A stretch of 42,437 bases of DNA from Alphaproteobacteria bacterium (lineage in GTDB: Bacteria > Pseudomonadota > Alphaproteobacteria > Rhizobiales > Aestuariivirgaceae), in assembly GCA_020441605.1 (NCBI GenBank), contig JAGRLX010000182.1, positions 1-42,437 on the forward strand. Reading direction: 5' to 3'. How positions within the stretch are numbered: the stretch's first letter is position 1; the number at the start of each line of letters is the position of its first letter. The notes beneath the pieces are model-generated. The model ran no database searches, was not told the origin of the DNA, and was given only the letters and a program-made list of their open reading frames with translations. This document shows positions 7,442-16,239 of the stretch, one piece after another. The position numbers and the translations under genes were made by a program.

Positions 7442-9133
7442 TCAAATCAATTGAAAACGATCAACATCAACGAGACCCATGTCCGTGATCTTGAGGTGAG
7501 GGATGACTGGCAACGGCAGGAACGCCACCTGAAGGAACGGTTCGGCAAGAATGGTGCCCAGCGCCTTCGCCGCGCCGCGCAGCGGCACAAGGGCTTCGCG
7601 CACCTCCTCGAAGCTTCGGTCGCTCATCAAGCCGGCAATGGGAAGGGCAAGTTCGGCCAGGACCGCCCCGTCTCGTGACACCACGAAACCTCCGCCAATC
7701 TCCGTCAGGCGGTTGATCGCAACAGCCATGTCGCCATCGTCAACCCCCACCACGCAGATATTGTGGCTGTCGTGGCCTACAGTCGAGGCAATCGCCCCGG
7801 CCTTCAGACCGAAGCCATGCACAAAACCGATCGCCACGTTTCCGTTGATGCCGTGGCGCTCGACCACCGCCACCTTGATCAGGTCCTGACCGGGATCGAC
7901 GGTGACCACGCCGTTTTCAGCCGGAAGGTTGCGCCGGAGATGCTGGGTAATGATCTTGCCGGGCGTGACGCCGATCACCGGAACATCCCGGCCGGTCCCG
8001 CGTGCCTGCAATTGCGTTGGCGAAACAGGCCTCGCCCGGACGCTACCAAAGCCGACGGGTGCCACCGGGCGCCGCGCCACGAAACAGGAATCGCTTACTA
8101 CCCGGCCGGCCGAGATCACCTGCGCCACCTGGCAGTCATCGATGCTGTCCAGCACCGCGAGGTCGGCCCGCCAGCCCGGCGCCACAAGGCCACGATCGTG
8201 GAGGCGGAAGGCGCGCGCCGCGGAAATGCTAGCAGCCCTGTAGGCCGCAAGGCGCGGCGCCCCATGGGCAATCGCCGTGCGGATCATGAAATCGAGATGA
8301 CCCTCTTCGGCGATATCCAGGGGGTTCCGGTCATCGGTGCAAAAGGCGATGAAAGGCGAATTCCGCTCGGTGATGATCGGGATGAGGGCGTGCAGGTCTT
8401 TGGATACCGAGCCTTCGCGGATCAGCACATGCATGCCCTTCGAGAGTTTCTCCAGGGCTTCCGCCGCTGTCGTTGTCTCATGATCGGTGCGTATGCCGGC
8501 GGACAGATAGCCATTCAGATCCAGTCCGCGCAGCAAAGGCGCGTGTCCGTCGATGTGGCGGCCGGCGAATAGCGCAAGTTTGCCGAGGCATTCGGGATCA
8601 AGATGCAGTACACCGGGAAAATTCATGAACTCGGCAAGCCCGATCACCTTTGGATGGTCCATGAACGGCCGCAGGTCGTCGGCCGTGAGGTTCGCTCCCG
8701 AGGTCTCGAGATGGGTGGCGGGCACACAACTCGACAATTGCACCCGTAGATCCATGACCGTTTCCATCGCGCAGGCGAGAAAATAGCGGATACCCTCGGT
8801 GCCCAGCACATTGGCGATCTCATGCGGGTCGCAGATGGCGGTGGTCACGCCATGGCGCAACACGCAGCGGTCGAATTCGAATGGCGTGACCAGCGATGAT
8901 TCCACATGCAGATGGGTATCGATGAAGCCTGGCACCACGGTCTTGCCGGAAATATCGATCTCGGCTCGGCCAGTGTAGTGACCGTGCGTGCCAACGATCC
9001 GATCCCCGCAGATCGCGATGTCAGAGGCGATGACCTCACCTGACACGAGATCGAAAAAGCAGCCACCCTTGAGAACGAGATCGGCGGGATGTGCGCCCTT
9101 TCCCTGGTCGATGGCGCTGCTGAGGTCGATCAT
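7442..9133 (-). CDS. ade: Adenine deaminase
   Basis: 563 residues from the ATG at 9133 (AAGGGA about 10 nt upstream); the longer frame upstream adds a non-conserved extension. An amidohydrolase with the metal-binding HLHVESS after VVPGFIDTH, the [10 protein letters not shown] motif typical of adenine deaminases, GHAPLLRG, and the catalytic-aspartate region FCTDDRNP. The C-terminal adenine deaminase domain is recognisable ([22 protein letters not shown], then EIGGGFVV). The reaction is adenine + H2O to hypoxanthine + ammonia, in the cytoplasm, usually with Mn/Fe. Length is normal for the AdeC/ADEaseII family. It starts 171 nt after the dehydrogenase gene ending at 9305, so it may have its own promoter (weak TTGATA/TAACAA match at 9226-9253). 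It fits the nitrogen-salvage character of the region. Confidence 0.92.
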   Translation of the reverse strand: MIDLSSAIDQGKGAHPADLVLKGGCFFDLVSGEVIASDIAICGDRIVGTHGHYTGRAEIDISGKTVVPGFIDTHLHVESSLVTPFEFDRCVLRHGVTTAICDPHEIANVLGTEGIRYFLACAMETVMDLRVQLSSCVPATHLETSGANLTADDLRPFMDHPKVIGLAEFMNFPGVLHLDPECLGKLALFAGRHIDGHAPLLRGLDLNGYLSAGIRTDHETTTAAEALEKLSKGMHVLIREGSVSKDLHALIPIITERNSPFIAFCTDDRNPLDIAEEGHLDFMIRTAIAHGAPRLAAYRAASISAARAFRLHDRGLVAPGWRADLAVLDSIDDCQVAQVISAGRVVSDSCFVARRPVAPVGFGSVRARPVSPTQLQARGTGRDVPVIGVTPGKIITQHLRRNLPAENGVVTVDPGQDLIKVAVVERHGINGNVAIGFVHGFGLKAGAIASTVGHDSHNICVVGVDDGDMAVAINRLTEIGGGFVVSRDGAVLAELALPIAGLMSDRSFEEVREALVPLRGAAKALGTILAEPFLQVAFLPLPVIPHLKITDMGLVDVDRFQLI

Positions 9134-9304
9134 GATGGCGTTTCCCTTGGGCTTCCGTACAGGGCTCCAAAATGATCCGGCATTCCAGCACGACAACCAT
9201 CCGTCGGCACCAACTGCAATTGCTATTGTTAACGTAGACGCCGTCCATATCAAGACATTGCGGCAGCCCCCGGCAAGTCATCCATGTTCACGCTGGCAGC
9301 GCTC

Positions 9305-10072
9305 TCAATGCGTGGCGGTCATCCCGCCATCGACGACGAGCGCGTGTCCGTTGACATAAGAGGCCCCGGACGTCGCGAGAAAGAGAACCGCGTGTGCGAC
9401 GTCTTCCGGCATGCCCCAACGGCCCACTGGCGTGGCCGCGCAGATCTTCGCATCAAAGGCGGTGTCCTGCTGCAGCGTCACATTGATATCGGTCCGGATA
9501 TAGCCGGGACAGACGGCATTGACTGTCACGCCTTCCGGCCCCAGTTCTGCGGCAAGCGCCCGTGTCAGGCCGAGCACGCCATGCTTGCTGGCCGTGTAAG
9601 CGGTCGCCGCCCGCTTGCCCTGCAGGCTGAGGATCGATGCAATCATGATGATGCGGCCGAACCTTGCAGCGACCATGGCGCGGGATGCCTCCCGCGAAAT
9701 GACATAAGCGGCGTTCAGATTCACGTCCAGGACCTGCCGCCAGCCGTCAGTTGTGCTGTCGAGGAACTTGCTGCGGTTGATGATCCCCGCGTTGTTGACC
9801 ACGATATCGGGCGCGCGTCCGGCCTCGCGGGCTTCACGGAAATAGTCGATGACGTCGCTTTCACGCGTGACGTCCAATTCAACAATGTCGGTGGGAATGG
9901 CCGGATTCGGCAGTCGAGCCGCTGTTTGCTCCAGTCCCTGCCGTCCACGGCCGCACAGGACCGTAGTCGCGCCGGCGTCATTGAGTGCGCAGGCGATCGC
10001 CCGGCCTATGCCGCGCGAGGCACCCGAGACGAATGCCCTGCGTCCCTGCAGGCTGAACGCGCTCGCACTCAT
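9305..10072 (-). CDS. Short-chain dehydrogenase/reductase (SDR), gluconate-5-dehydrogenase-like
   Basis: 255 residues, classical SDR. Cofactor motif SGASRGIG (16-23), NNAG (NNAGIINRSKF), a serine in IASILSLQG, catalytic Tyr and Lys in YTASKHG, and PGYIRTD after them. The C-terminus GHALVVDGGM is standard. Overall wording resembles gluconate 5-dehydrogenase/3-oxoacyl-ACP-reductase-type members, but SDR substrates cannot be read from sequence. Its ATG overlaps the stop of the preceding SDR by 4 nt (ATGA, 10069-10072), so the two are co-translated. Last gene of the hyuA-hyuB-SDR-SDR operon. It probably oxidises or reduces an alcohol/carbonyl before or after the HyuAB step. Confidence 0.85.
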   Translation of the reverse strand: MSASAFSLQGRRAFVSGASRGIGRAIACALNDAGATTVLCGRGRQGLEQTAARLPNPAIPTDIVELDVTRESDVIDYFREAREAGRAPDIVVNNAGIINRSKFLDSTTDGWRQVLDVNLNAAYVISREASRAMVAARFGRIIMIASILSLQGKRAATAYTASKHGVLGLTRALAAELGPEGVTVNAVCPGYIRTDINVTLQQDTAFDAKICAATPVGRWGMPEDVAHAVLFLATSGASYVNGHALVVDGGMTATH

Positions 10073-10869
10073 GCGTCATCGCCCAGAACGATGGGCCCCC
10101 GGTAACTCTCGAAGTTCCCGCAGACGCCAATCGACTGACCACTGATGAACCGGGCCTGATCGGACGCCAGAAACAGCGCCATGGCCGCCACGTCCTCGGC
10201 GTCTACCGCAGTGTGCATGGAAACATTGTGCAGAACCCGCGGCCAGTATTGCGCCAGGCTCAGGCCCGCGGCGGCGGCCTGTTCGGCAATGACCCGCCGG
10301 ACCCGTGCGCCGTTGACGACACCCGGCAGAAGCGAGTTCACCCGGATATTGTATTCACCCAGTTCGACCGCCAGCACGTCCGTGAAGCCACGCACCGCAT
10401 ATTTCGAAACCGAATAGACCGACCGCCGGGGCATTCCCATCTTGCCAGCCACCGATGACAAGTTGAGGATGACACCGGATCGTTGCGCCTTCATGAGCGG
10501 AATTGCCATCCGGGCACAGTAGAACTGGCCATTCACGTTGACATCTATCGTGTGGCACCATTCTGCGACGGAGATGTCTTCAACGGGTTTAGTCGGCCCG
10601 GAGACACCGGCATTGTTCACCAGTACGTCGATGCCGCCGAGCCAGTCGATGGCCACCTGCATGAAACGGCCAGCCGATTGGGCATTGCCGACGTCGGCTT
10701 CCCAACCGCGCAGCCGGTCACCGGATGTGCCGCCCGTGGCACAGGCCGGATCGATATCGCAAATGGCAACCTTTGCACCCGCATCCACAAAATAGCTGGC
10801 GATCACCTGGCCGATGCCGCTGCCGCCAGCCGTCACCACCACCCGCCGCCCATCCATGCTGATGTTCAT
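10069..10869 (-). CDS. Short-chain dehydrogenase/reductase (SDR)
   Basis: 266 residues, classical SDR. The cofactor loop TAGGSGIG (13-20) lacks the usual TGxxxGIG glycine at its second position. Asp in ICDID after the second beta strand suggests NAD(H) preference. NNAGVSGP, NLSSVAGKMGMP and YSVSKYA supply the Asn-Ser-Tyr-Lys tetrad. The region after PGVVNGARV has an insertion typical of SDRs acting on bulkier substrates. AAGGA and GAGG lie before the ATG at 10869. It is separated by 90 nt from hyuB upstream and overlaps the next SDR by 4 nt. Together these suggest a two-step oxidation/reduction attached to the HyuAB reaction. Substrate unknown. Confidence 0.85.
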   Translation of the reverse strand: MNISMDGRRVVVTAGGSGIGQVIASYFVDAGAKVAICDIDPACATGGTSGDRLRGWEADVGNAQSAGRFMQVAIDWLGGIDVLVNNAGVSGPTKPVEDISVAEWCHTIDVNVNGQFYCARMAIPLMKAQRSGVILNLSSVAGKMGMPRRSVYSVSKYAVRGFTDVLAVELGEYNIRVNSLLPGVVNGARVRRVIAEQAAAAGLSLAQYWPRVLHNVSMHTAVDAEDVAAMALFLASDQARFISGQSIGVCGNFESYRGPIVLGDDA

Positions 10870-10959
10870 GGCCTCGTTCCTTCTGCGTTCGCGGCGGGTG
10901 TATCCGCCGGTTTGAAGACAGGCACGCGGCTGGCCGGCGCCTGGCCAGCCAGGCTCACC

Positions 10960-12741
10960 TCACGGTGCGGTGCGCAATTCCAGTTCCTTCCGCCGCGTCT
11001 GGGTCGCGTCCATGTCGACGGCAAAGCTCTCGTCAAGGACGACGCCGTAGACATCCCGGGCCCTTTGCCGGGTGATCCAGCCCTCCTGTGCGTTGTGCGC
11101 GACCTTTTGTGGATCACGGCGCAAGGGTGACCCGAAGCCGCCTCCGCCACAGGTGACCGCGACGATCCGTTCGCCCGGCGCCAGAGTGATCGACGTGACG
11201 CCCGGAAGTGTTTCAAGGCTGCCATCGAGCCGGCGGCGGAACTGCTTGGCATTGCCTGCCGTGCCGCCGCCCCGCACACCCTTGGCCGGGTTCTGGCACC
11301 CGTCCGACACAAAATTGATATCCATCGAACAGCCGACCGGACCATACTCGGCGGTGCTACTCGGTGCGCCGTTGAAGGTCCCGGCCCCTTCGGTGTCCGT
11401 GACCAGACGCTTGTCATAGATGCGCAGGGGATAGTGCAGTTCCGAAACCTCGATGCTGTCCTGGTAGAGCATGCCGGCATTGCCTGCGTGCGCGATGGTT
11501 ACCCAGGCATCCTGGGTCGGCGTGCCAGCGCCCCCGGTGTGTACGATGAACAACTGGTTGACAAAGGGACGCTTGCGGCGGGGATCCACCCCCGAGACCA
11601 CCGCCATCGTTCCTGGCAGAATGGCGCCCGCTTCCGCCTGTCCGGCCCGCTCGGTCATTTCCGCAATCGCGGTCTGAACCGGATTTGTGATCCGGTCGGC
11701 CACATTGGTGGTGGCGACCGAACAACTGGTCGGATGCTGCGGAATGCCGACAACGCCGCCTTCGCGAAGCAGGATATCGAGCCTCCGGAAACTTCCGGCA
11801 TTACGCGGAACATCCTCGGGGATGGCATTCAGCACACCGATCATCGCCGCCGTACGGGTGCAGGCCTCGCTGACATTGAGGCCACACGGCAGGGAGTCGA
11901 TATTGTCGCGCAGATCGACGGTAATCCGCCCTTCCTGGGGGTCGATGCTCACCGTCGCCTTTACCGTGATCCCCTCAGGCGGCGTGCCCGGTGCCGGGTC
12001 ATGGGTGGAGGACCTGGTGATTGTCCCCGCCGGCAGGCGCGAGATCGCCGAAGCCATGATCGTCTCGGAATAGGCGAACCATTCCTCGACATAGTCGTCG
12101 AGATCGTCCCAACCGATTTCAGCGGCGAGGCCGATCACCTCGCGCTCGGCGATCCGTGCCGCACCGACCATGGCAAGATAGTCGCCCCACCACTGGTCCG
12201 GCACACGGATGCGCAGCCGGCAGATCCGGATGATGTCCTCGATGTCCCTATAGTCACGCTGCACCTGGGTTGCCGCGAAGATCAGAGCACCCTCATTGTA
12301 GACGTCGCGGGCCGAGCCCATGTAGGTCGTTGGCAGCGAATTGCCGATATCTGCTTGGTGCGCCTTGACCACCGCCGTGAAGCGATGGCGGCCGCCGTCA
12401 TCCATGATCGGGACGAGGATGCTGAGATCGGCCGGGTGCGAGCAGCCGTGGTAAGGCGAATTGTGCAGATAGGCATCGCCGGCCTTGAGGTCCGGATGGA
12501 GATCCTTCATCGACTTGGCCATCAGGTCCGGACCCGAGAGCACGTGAATGGGAATGCTCTCCGCGGTCGCCAGCAGCCGGCAATCGGCTGTCACGATGCA
12601 GCATGAAAAATCCCGGGCCGTCGCCAGCACGCCCGATCTCCCGGTCCTGAGCAGCGTGTTTGCCATCTTGCGGGCGATGCCCTCCCAGCGGTTGGAGAGA
12701 ATTGCCAGGCGAACGCCATCCACATTTTGCCGCTTGTCCAT
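10960..12741 (-). CDS. hyuB: Hydantoinase B/oxoprolinase family protein (first pair)
   Basis: 593 residues from the ATG at 12741, which has GAGGAG 7 nt upstream; a TTG seven codons earlier is less likely. Recognisable HyuB features: an N-terminal ISNRWEGIARKMANTLLRTGRS-like region, LLATAESIPIHVLSG, GDAYLHNSPYHGCSHPADLSI, a central ITVDLRDNIDSLPCGLNVSEA, and a glycine-rich C-terminus (GVRGGGTAGN, TCGGGGFGSP). Family knowledge: HyuB pairs with HyuA in ATP-dependent N-methylhydantoinase, 5-oxoprolinase, caprolactamase, and acetone or acetophenone carboxylase; substrate cannot be assigned by eye. It lies 21 nt after hyuA and before two SDR genes. It differs clearly from the second HyuB in this window (22426-24132), so the two pairs are not a recent duplication. 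Confidence 0.9.
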   Translation of the reverse strand: MDKRQNVDGVRLAILSNRWEGIARKMANTLLRTGRSGVLATARDFSCCIVTADCRLLATAESIPIHVLSGPDLMAKSMKDLHPDLKAGDAYLHNSPYHGCSHPADLSILVPIMDDGGRHRFTAVVKAHQADIGNSLPTTYMGSARDVYNEGALIFAATQVQRDYRDIEDIIRICRLRIRVPDQWWGDYLAMVGAARIAEREVIGLAAEIGWDDLDDYVEEWFAYSETIMASAISRLPAGTITRSSTHDPAPGTPPEGITVKATVSIDPQEGRITVDLRDNIDSLPCGLNVSEACTRTAAMIGVLNAIPEDVPRNAGSFRRLDILLREGGVVGIPQHPTSCSVATTNVADRITNPVQTAIAEMTERAGQAEAGAILPGTMAVVSGVDPRRKRPFVNQLFIVHTGGAGTPTQDAWVTIAHAGNAGMLYQDSIEVSELHYPLRIYDKRLVTDTEGAGTFNGAPSSTAEYGPVGCSMDINFVSDGCQNPAKGVRGGGTAGNAKQFRRRLDGSLETLPGVTSITLAPGERIVAVTCGGGGFGSPLRRDPQKVAHNAQEGWITRQRARDVYGVVLDESFAVDMDATQTRRKELELRTAP

Positions 12742-12762
12742 CGCCAACTCCTCGCTGCCCAA

Positions 12763-14838
12763 TTACTTCATGCCACCCAGATTCAGGATCAGTGAACCAG
12801 ACGGCGCCTTGACCGCCTCGACTCCAGGATTGACCACCACTGTCGTCAGCGAGGACTCGACGATCGCCGGACCCATCGTGCGCCACCCCTCCTCCAGCAG
12901 ATCGAACACGCTCACCGGAGCATCAACGAACCCCTCGCCGGCGAAATAGCATCTTCGGCTCGTCTGCATATGGGCCGGCGCCGCGCCCCGCGACACGCGG
13001 CCGGTTCCCCTTTCGCGCAATTGACAGCGGACATGGGCCTGCCAACTGACAATTTCCACTGGCGAGCCGCGGTCGGCGAAGGCGAAAAGCTCCTCGTGAA
13101 CCGCGTGGAAGTTCTGAACCAGCTGAGCCAAATCCTCGGCACCATGGAGCCGCGACCCGTTGAGCGGGGCCTCGATGTCCCAGACCTGGCTCGGATAGTG
13201 GCCTTCGATACTGAAGTCGATGCTGTGGCCGACGATATCGTCGCCGGCCGTTTCGACGAAGGCACGGCAGCGCCCCTCGAGTTGGGCCAACACCTCGTTG
13301 GCCAGCGCAAAGGAGAACGTGTCGCTGCTGATGTGCCGCGTGATGTTGAAGTGGCGTGAGAGATCGCTCATCAGAGCGCCCGCGGCACTGAGCGCTGCAC
13401 CGGTTTCGGGTATGATGGCGGTCGGACACCGGAGCCGCTTGCCAATAAGTGCGGTATTGAAGCCAGCAGCACCTCCGCCGCCGATCAGGATCGCCTTCGA
13501 CGGATCGATGCCTTGTTTCACCGTCAGATCGTCGATGGCATTGACCATGTTCTGGGTGACGACATCGATGATCGCCGCGGCTGCATCTTCAAGAGACAAG
13601 CCAAGCGGCCTGGCCACGCGCGCCTCGATCGCCTTGCGCGCGGCCGCCGTATCCAGCGCCATCGCACCGCCAAGAAAATTGTCCGGATCGAGATAGCCCA
13701 GCACCAGCGCCGCATCGGTGACCGTGGGCTCGGTTCCGCCACGGCCATAGCAAACGGGCCCCGGCACGGCACCAGCACTCTTGGGCCCCACGCGCAGCAT
13801 GCCCCCACTATCAACCGAGGCAATAGAACCACCGCCGGCGCCCACCGATTTCACATCAACCGACGGGAATCCCGTCATGTGGCCACGGAACGACTGTCCA
13901 ATCCAGGTCTCCCGGGTCCAGGGAATTTTGCCGCCGCGGATCAGCGAAACGTCGTAGGTCGTGCCGCCCGTATCGGCCACGATGGCGGATTCCATGTTGG
14001 CGTCGATCCCGGCATAATAGCGGCCCGCGACCGGGGCCATCGCCGGTCCGGAATTGATCGAGTGGATAGGTGCCAAGGCGATCTCGTCGGCATCCATGAC
14101 GCCGCCCTGAGAGGTGACGACGAGCACCCGCCCGGGGAACCCCGCTTCCTTCAAGCTTGCGGCCAGATTGCGCATATAGGCACCCATCAGCGGCTTGAGC
14201 GAGGCATCGATGGCCGCCGACGATGTGCGCCGGTATTCGCGGATGATCGGATTGATCTGGTGCGACAGTGTCAGCGGCACCCCCGGCATGAATTCCTCGA
14301 TCATCTCGCCGACGCGCAGTTCGTGCGCCGGGTTGGCGACGGACCACAACAGGCCCACCGCGATCGCTTCAACTTTCACACTCTTGAGGCGGGCAATCGC
14401 GTCCATTACCGACGACTCGTCGAGTGGCGTCACGACATCACCGGCCGCGCCAATTCTTTCGGTGATCTCGAAGGTGAGATGACGCGGAATATAGGGTTCG
14501 GGATAGGGAACCTTGAAATTAAAGGGTTCGATGCGTCCACCTTCACGGAACACCAGCACATCCGGGTTGCCCTTGGTGGTCAGCAGGGCGGTCCGGGCTG
14601 TGCTGCCCGTAACGATTGCGTTGATCGCCCGCGTGGTACCATGGATGAACATCTGTCCCTTCGACAGCAGATCATGGCGGGTCATGCCCAGGGCATCGGC
14701 CGCCACCTGCACCGAATCGAGTACGCCAAGGATCGGATTTTCCGGCGTCGTTGGCGCCTTGAACATGTGAAGCGCGCCCGCCTCGTCCTCGACCAGGAGG
14801 TCAGTGAATGTCCCGCCGGTGTCACACGCAAACCGCAT
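12763..14838 (-). CDS. hyuA: Hydantoinase A/oxoprolinase family protein (first pair)
   Basis: 691 residues; ATG at 14838 with GAGGAG about 10 nt upstream. It begins with the ATP-phosphate motif DTGGTFTDLL of the ASKHA fold, then HGTTRAINAI, ALLTTKG, EITERIGAAGDV, REYRRTSSAAID, SQGGVMDADE, NSGPAMAP, VADTGGTTYDVSL, VKSVGAGGGSIA, GPVCYGRGGTEPTVTDA and IGGGGAAGFN: a full-length HyuA. It supplies ATP-dependent activation (phosphorylation of a carbonyl or enolate oxygen) for a HyuB partner, encoded 21 nt downstream. First gene of the leftward operon. A long leader (about 200 nt) reaches back to a promoter at 15046-15075 that carries the GntR-type palindrome, so expression is probably controlled by the divergent regulator. 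Confidence 0.92.
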   Translation of the reverse strand: MRFACDTGGTFTDLLVEDEAGALHMFKAPTTPENPILGVLDSVQVAADALGMTRHDLLSKGQMFIHGTTRAINAIVTGSTARTALLTTKGNPDVLVFREGGRIEPFNFKVPYPEPYIPRHLTFEITERIGAAGDVVTPLDESSVMDAIARLKSVKVEAIAVGLLWSVANPAHELRVGEMIEEFMPGVPLTLSHQINPIIREYRRTSSAAIDASLKPLMGAYMRNLAASLKEAGFPGRVLVVTSQGGVMDADEIALAPIHSINSGPAMAPVAGRYYAGIDANMESAIVADTGGTTYDVSLIRGGKIPWTRETWIGQSFRGHMTGFPSVDVKSVGAGGGSIASVDSGGMLRVGPKSAGAVPGPVCYGRGGTEPTVTDAALVLGYLDPDNFLGGAMALDTAAARKAIEARVARPLGLSLEDAAAAIIDVVTQNMVNAIDDLTVKQGIDPSKAILIGGGGAAGFNTALIGKRLRCPTAIIPETGAALSAAGALMSDLSRHFNITRHISSDTFSFALANEVLAQLEGRCRAFVETAGDDIVGHSIDFSIEGHYPSQVWDIEAPLNGSRLHGAEDLAQLVQNFHAVHEELFAFADRGSPVEIVSWQAHVRCQLRERGTGRVSRGAAPAHMQTSRRCYFAGEGFVDAPVSVFDLLEEGWRTMGPAIVESSLTTVVVNPGVEAVKAPSGSLILNLGGMK

Positions 14839-15045
14839 GGCAAAAAGTCTCCTCGTCTAGATGTACGGGCTCCCGCGTCCAGCCTCCGTGGACGTCATTT
14901 GCGAAATGCTCGCTGCACTTGCAGGACATTCACCATCGGCACCACGGGTCTCGCCCGAATGATGGAACGCCAATCCGACCTTCGATCTGACAACCCATGA
15001 AAGCATCACATCGGTTCCGTTCACTCCGCCAACTCGCGCGGAAAA

Positions 15046-15075
15046 AATCTAGTCATGATTGCCAGACACTGTCAA
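15046..15075 (-). promoter_or_regulatory. Promoter of the leftward hyuA-hyuB-SDR operon
   Basis: Minus strand: a perfect -35 TTGACA (15070-15075) and -10 TAGATT (15046-15051), 18 nt apart. The palindrome at 15076-15095 abuts the -35. The same operator, -35 and TAGATT followed by Ts recur at 16047-16094 before the ABC operon. Confidence 0.7.
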
Positions 15076-15088
15076 CATACGTTATAAC
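15059..15088 (+). promoter_or_regulatory. Candidate promoter of the GntR regulator gene
   Basis: Plus strand: -35 TTGCCA (15059-15064), 18-nt spacer, -10 TATAAC (15083-15088). The -10 lies inside the palindrome at 15076-15095, so a protein bound there would block this promoter, giving autorepression. It overlaps the divergent hyu promoter. Confidence 0.5.
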
Positions 15089-15095
15089 ATATATC
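15076..15095. promoter_or_regulatory. Operator 1, palindrome around GTTATAAC (probable GntR/FCD site)
   Basis: ATACGTTATAACATAT (15077-15092) is a near-perfect palindrome centred at 15084.5. Read toward hyuA, it aligns with the site before the ABC operon as GATAT[A/C]TGTTATAA[C/G][G/A]TAT[G/A], with the same distance (9.5 bp) from centre to the -35. The binding protein is inferred to be the adjacent GntR regulator. Confidence 0.65.
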
Positions 15096-15166
15096 ACCTG
15101 ACTGTTGCTGTCGCTGGATTTGTCCTGATCTTTCTTGTCCAAAGGGGGCCGAGCGGGAACAAGCGC

Positions 15167-15901
15167 ATGACTGAACCTCTGAAATTGCTTCGCCGGCATC
15201 CGAAGGTCAAACCGCAGAAATTGCAGCGGCTCAGCAAGACCACGCTCCAGGACCAGGCCTATTCTGAGATCAAGGAAGCCCTGATGAGCGGCCATTTCAC
15301 ACCGGGCGACATCCTGGTCATCAGGGCGCTCGCGGCTGAGATGGGCACCAGCATCATGCCGGTCCGCGACGCCCTGCAGCGTCTCGTTGCAGAGCGCGCC
15401 CTTACGCTGCTGCCGAGCCGGACCGTGCAGGTTCCGCTCATCAACCGCCGCGAGTTCGACCAGATGACGGCAATCCGCATACGCCTTGAATCGCTCGCCA
15501 CCGAGACCGCTGCGGCACGGGTGACGCCCGCCATGATCGCCAGTCTCAGGCACCAGAACCGGGCCATGATCGAAGCCATCGCCAAGCAGGATGCCGAGAA
15601 GGTGCTCGAAGCAAACAAGACCTTTCACTTCACCCTCTACCAGGCATCGGAATCAGAAATGCTGGTGGGCTTCATTGAATCGCTGTGGCTGCGAATTGGC
15701 CCGCTGCTCAAGACGCCCTGGCGCATGGCCAACGGCAACCGCGTCTTCGACAGCGCCCGCGACACCCATCAGCTGCTGATCGAAGCCCTCGAAGATCGCG
15801 ATACTGATCGCGCCGCCGCGGCCATCGTCAAAGATATCACCGACGCTGCCGAATGGTATCGCGGCCAGAACCACGCATTTTCCGGAGAAGTCGATGCCTA
15901 G
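15167..15901 (+). CDS. GntR-family (FCD) transcriptional regulator
   Basis: 244 residues from the ATG at 15167. The frame is open further upstream, but that part covers the promoter and operator, so the inner Met is the start; its ribosome binding site is weak. Residues ~25-92 form the winged helix-turn-helix (LQDQAYSEIKEALMSGHFTPGD, then ALAAEMGTSIMPVRDALQRLVAERAL, the GntR signature). Residues ~98-235 form an all-helical FCD ligand domain with N151/H154 (NKTFHFTLY) and H201 (DTHQLL) as likely metal or ligand residues. The third FCD histidine is not evident. FCD regulators respond to carboxylates or amino acid derivatives and usually repress. It sits between the leftward hyu operon and the rightward ABC operon, both with the same palindrome, so it probably controls both and itself. 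Confidence 0.9.
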   Translation: MTEPLKLLRRHPKVKPQKLQRLSKTTLQDQAYSEIKEALMSGHFTPGDILVIRALAAEMGTSIMPVRDALQRLVAERALTLLPSRTVQVPLINRREFDQMTAIRIRLESLATETAAARVTPAMIASLRHQNRAMIEAIAKQDAEKVLEANKTFHFTLYQASESEMLVGFIESLWLRIGPLLKTPWRMANGNRVFDSARDTHQLLIEALEDRDTDRAAAAIVKDITDAAEWYRGQNHAFSGEVDA

Positions 15902-16046
15902 ATCACGGCGTCAGGGACCTTCAACGGCACCACTGCAGCACAACGCGAGGCCGGCATTCGCGTGCGACGGGACAGCGAACGGATTCCTTAGTCGGGCGCG
16001 GCGCAACCCCACGCAAAGACATGCCTCCAAACCGTCCGGATCGATG

Positions 16047-16066
16047 ATATCTGTTATAAGATATAT
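16047..16066. promoter_or_regulatory. Operator 2, palindrome around GTTATAAG (probable GntR/FCD site)
   Basis: ATATCTGTTATAAGATAT (16047-16064) has inverted arms ATATCT/AGATAT and shares the GTTATAA core and flanks with operator 1. It ends right at the -35 of the ABC operon promoter, centred near -45 relative to the predicted start of transcription. That position suits an activator, or a repressor blocking RNA polymerase. Confidence 0.65.
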
Positions 16067-16094
16067 TGACATCACCTGCTGATGTGCCTAGATT
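16066..16094 (+). promoter_or_regulatory. Promoter of the ABC transporter/PxpBC/HyuBA operon
   Basis: Perfect -35 TTGACA (16066-16071), 17-nt spacer and -10 TAGATT (16089-16094), followed by a T tract. Very similar to the hyuA promoter at 15046-15075, including the T run after the -10. Confidence 0.7.
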
Positions 16095-16239
16095 TTTTTG
16101 CCAGTACAACGGTCCTGAACTGCTGTGACTCGAGGGATGTATCGATGATGTCTTCATTCCGAATCCCAGCCCGCTCTCCTCGGCCCCGATTGGAGCCTTG
16201 CGCTTCTCCCTCACTCACCAGCTGCGGAAGAAACCTGCC

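Larger units (their letters stand above)
15902..16239 (+). other. Intergenic region before the ABC operon
   Basis: Positions 15902-16046 show no gene, hairpin or motif I can support. From 16047 onward the region holds the operator and promoter annotated separately, then a leader of about 140 nt. A short ATG frame at 16145 (37 codons) has no ribosome binding site and resembles nothing known to me. Confidence 0.6.

Noticed and set aside
15059..15166. N-terminal extension of the GntR regulator
   Set aside because: It would start inside the promoter/operator region and adds hydrophobic, non-GntR sequence. The Met at 15167 gives the normal family length.
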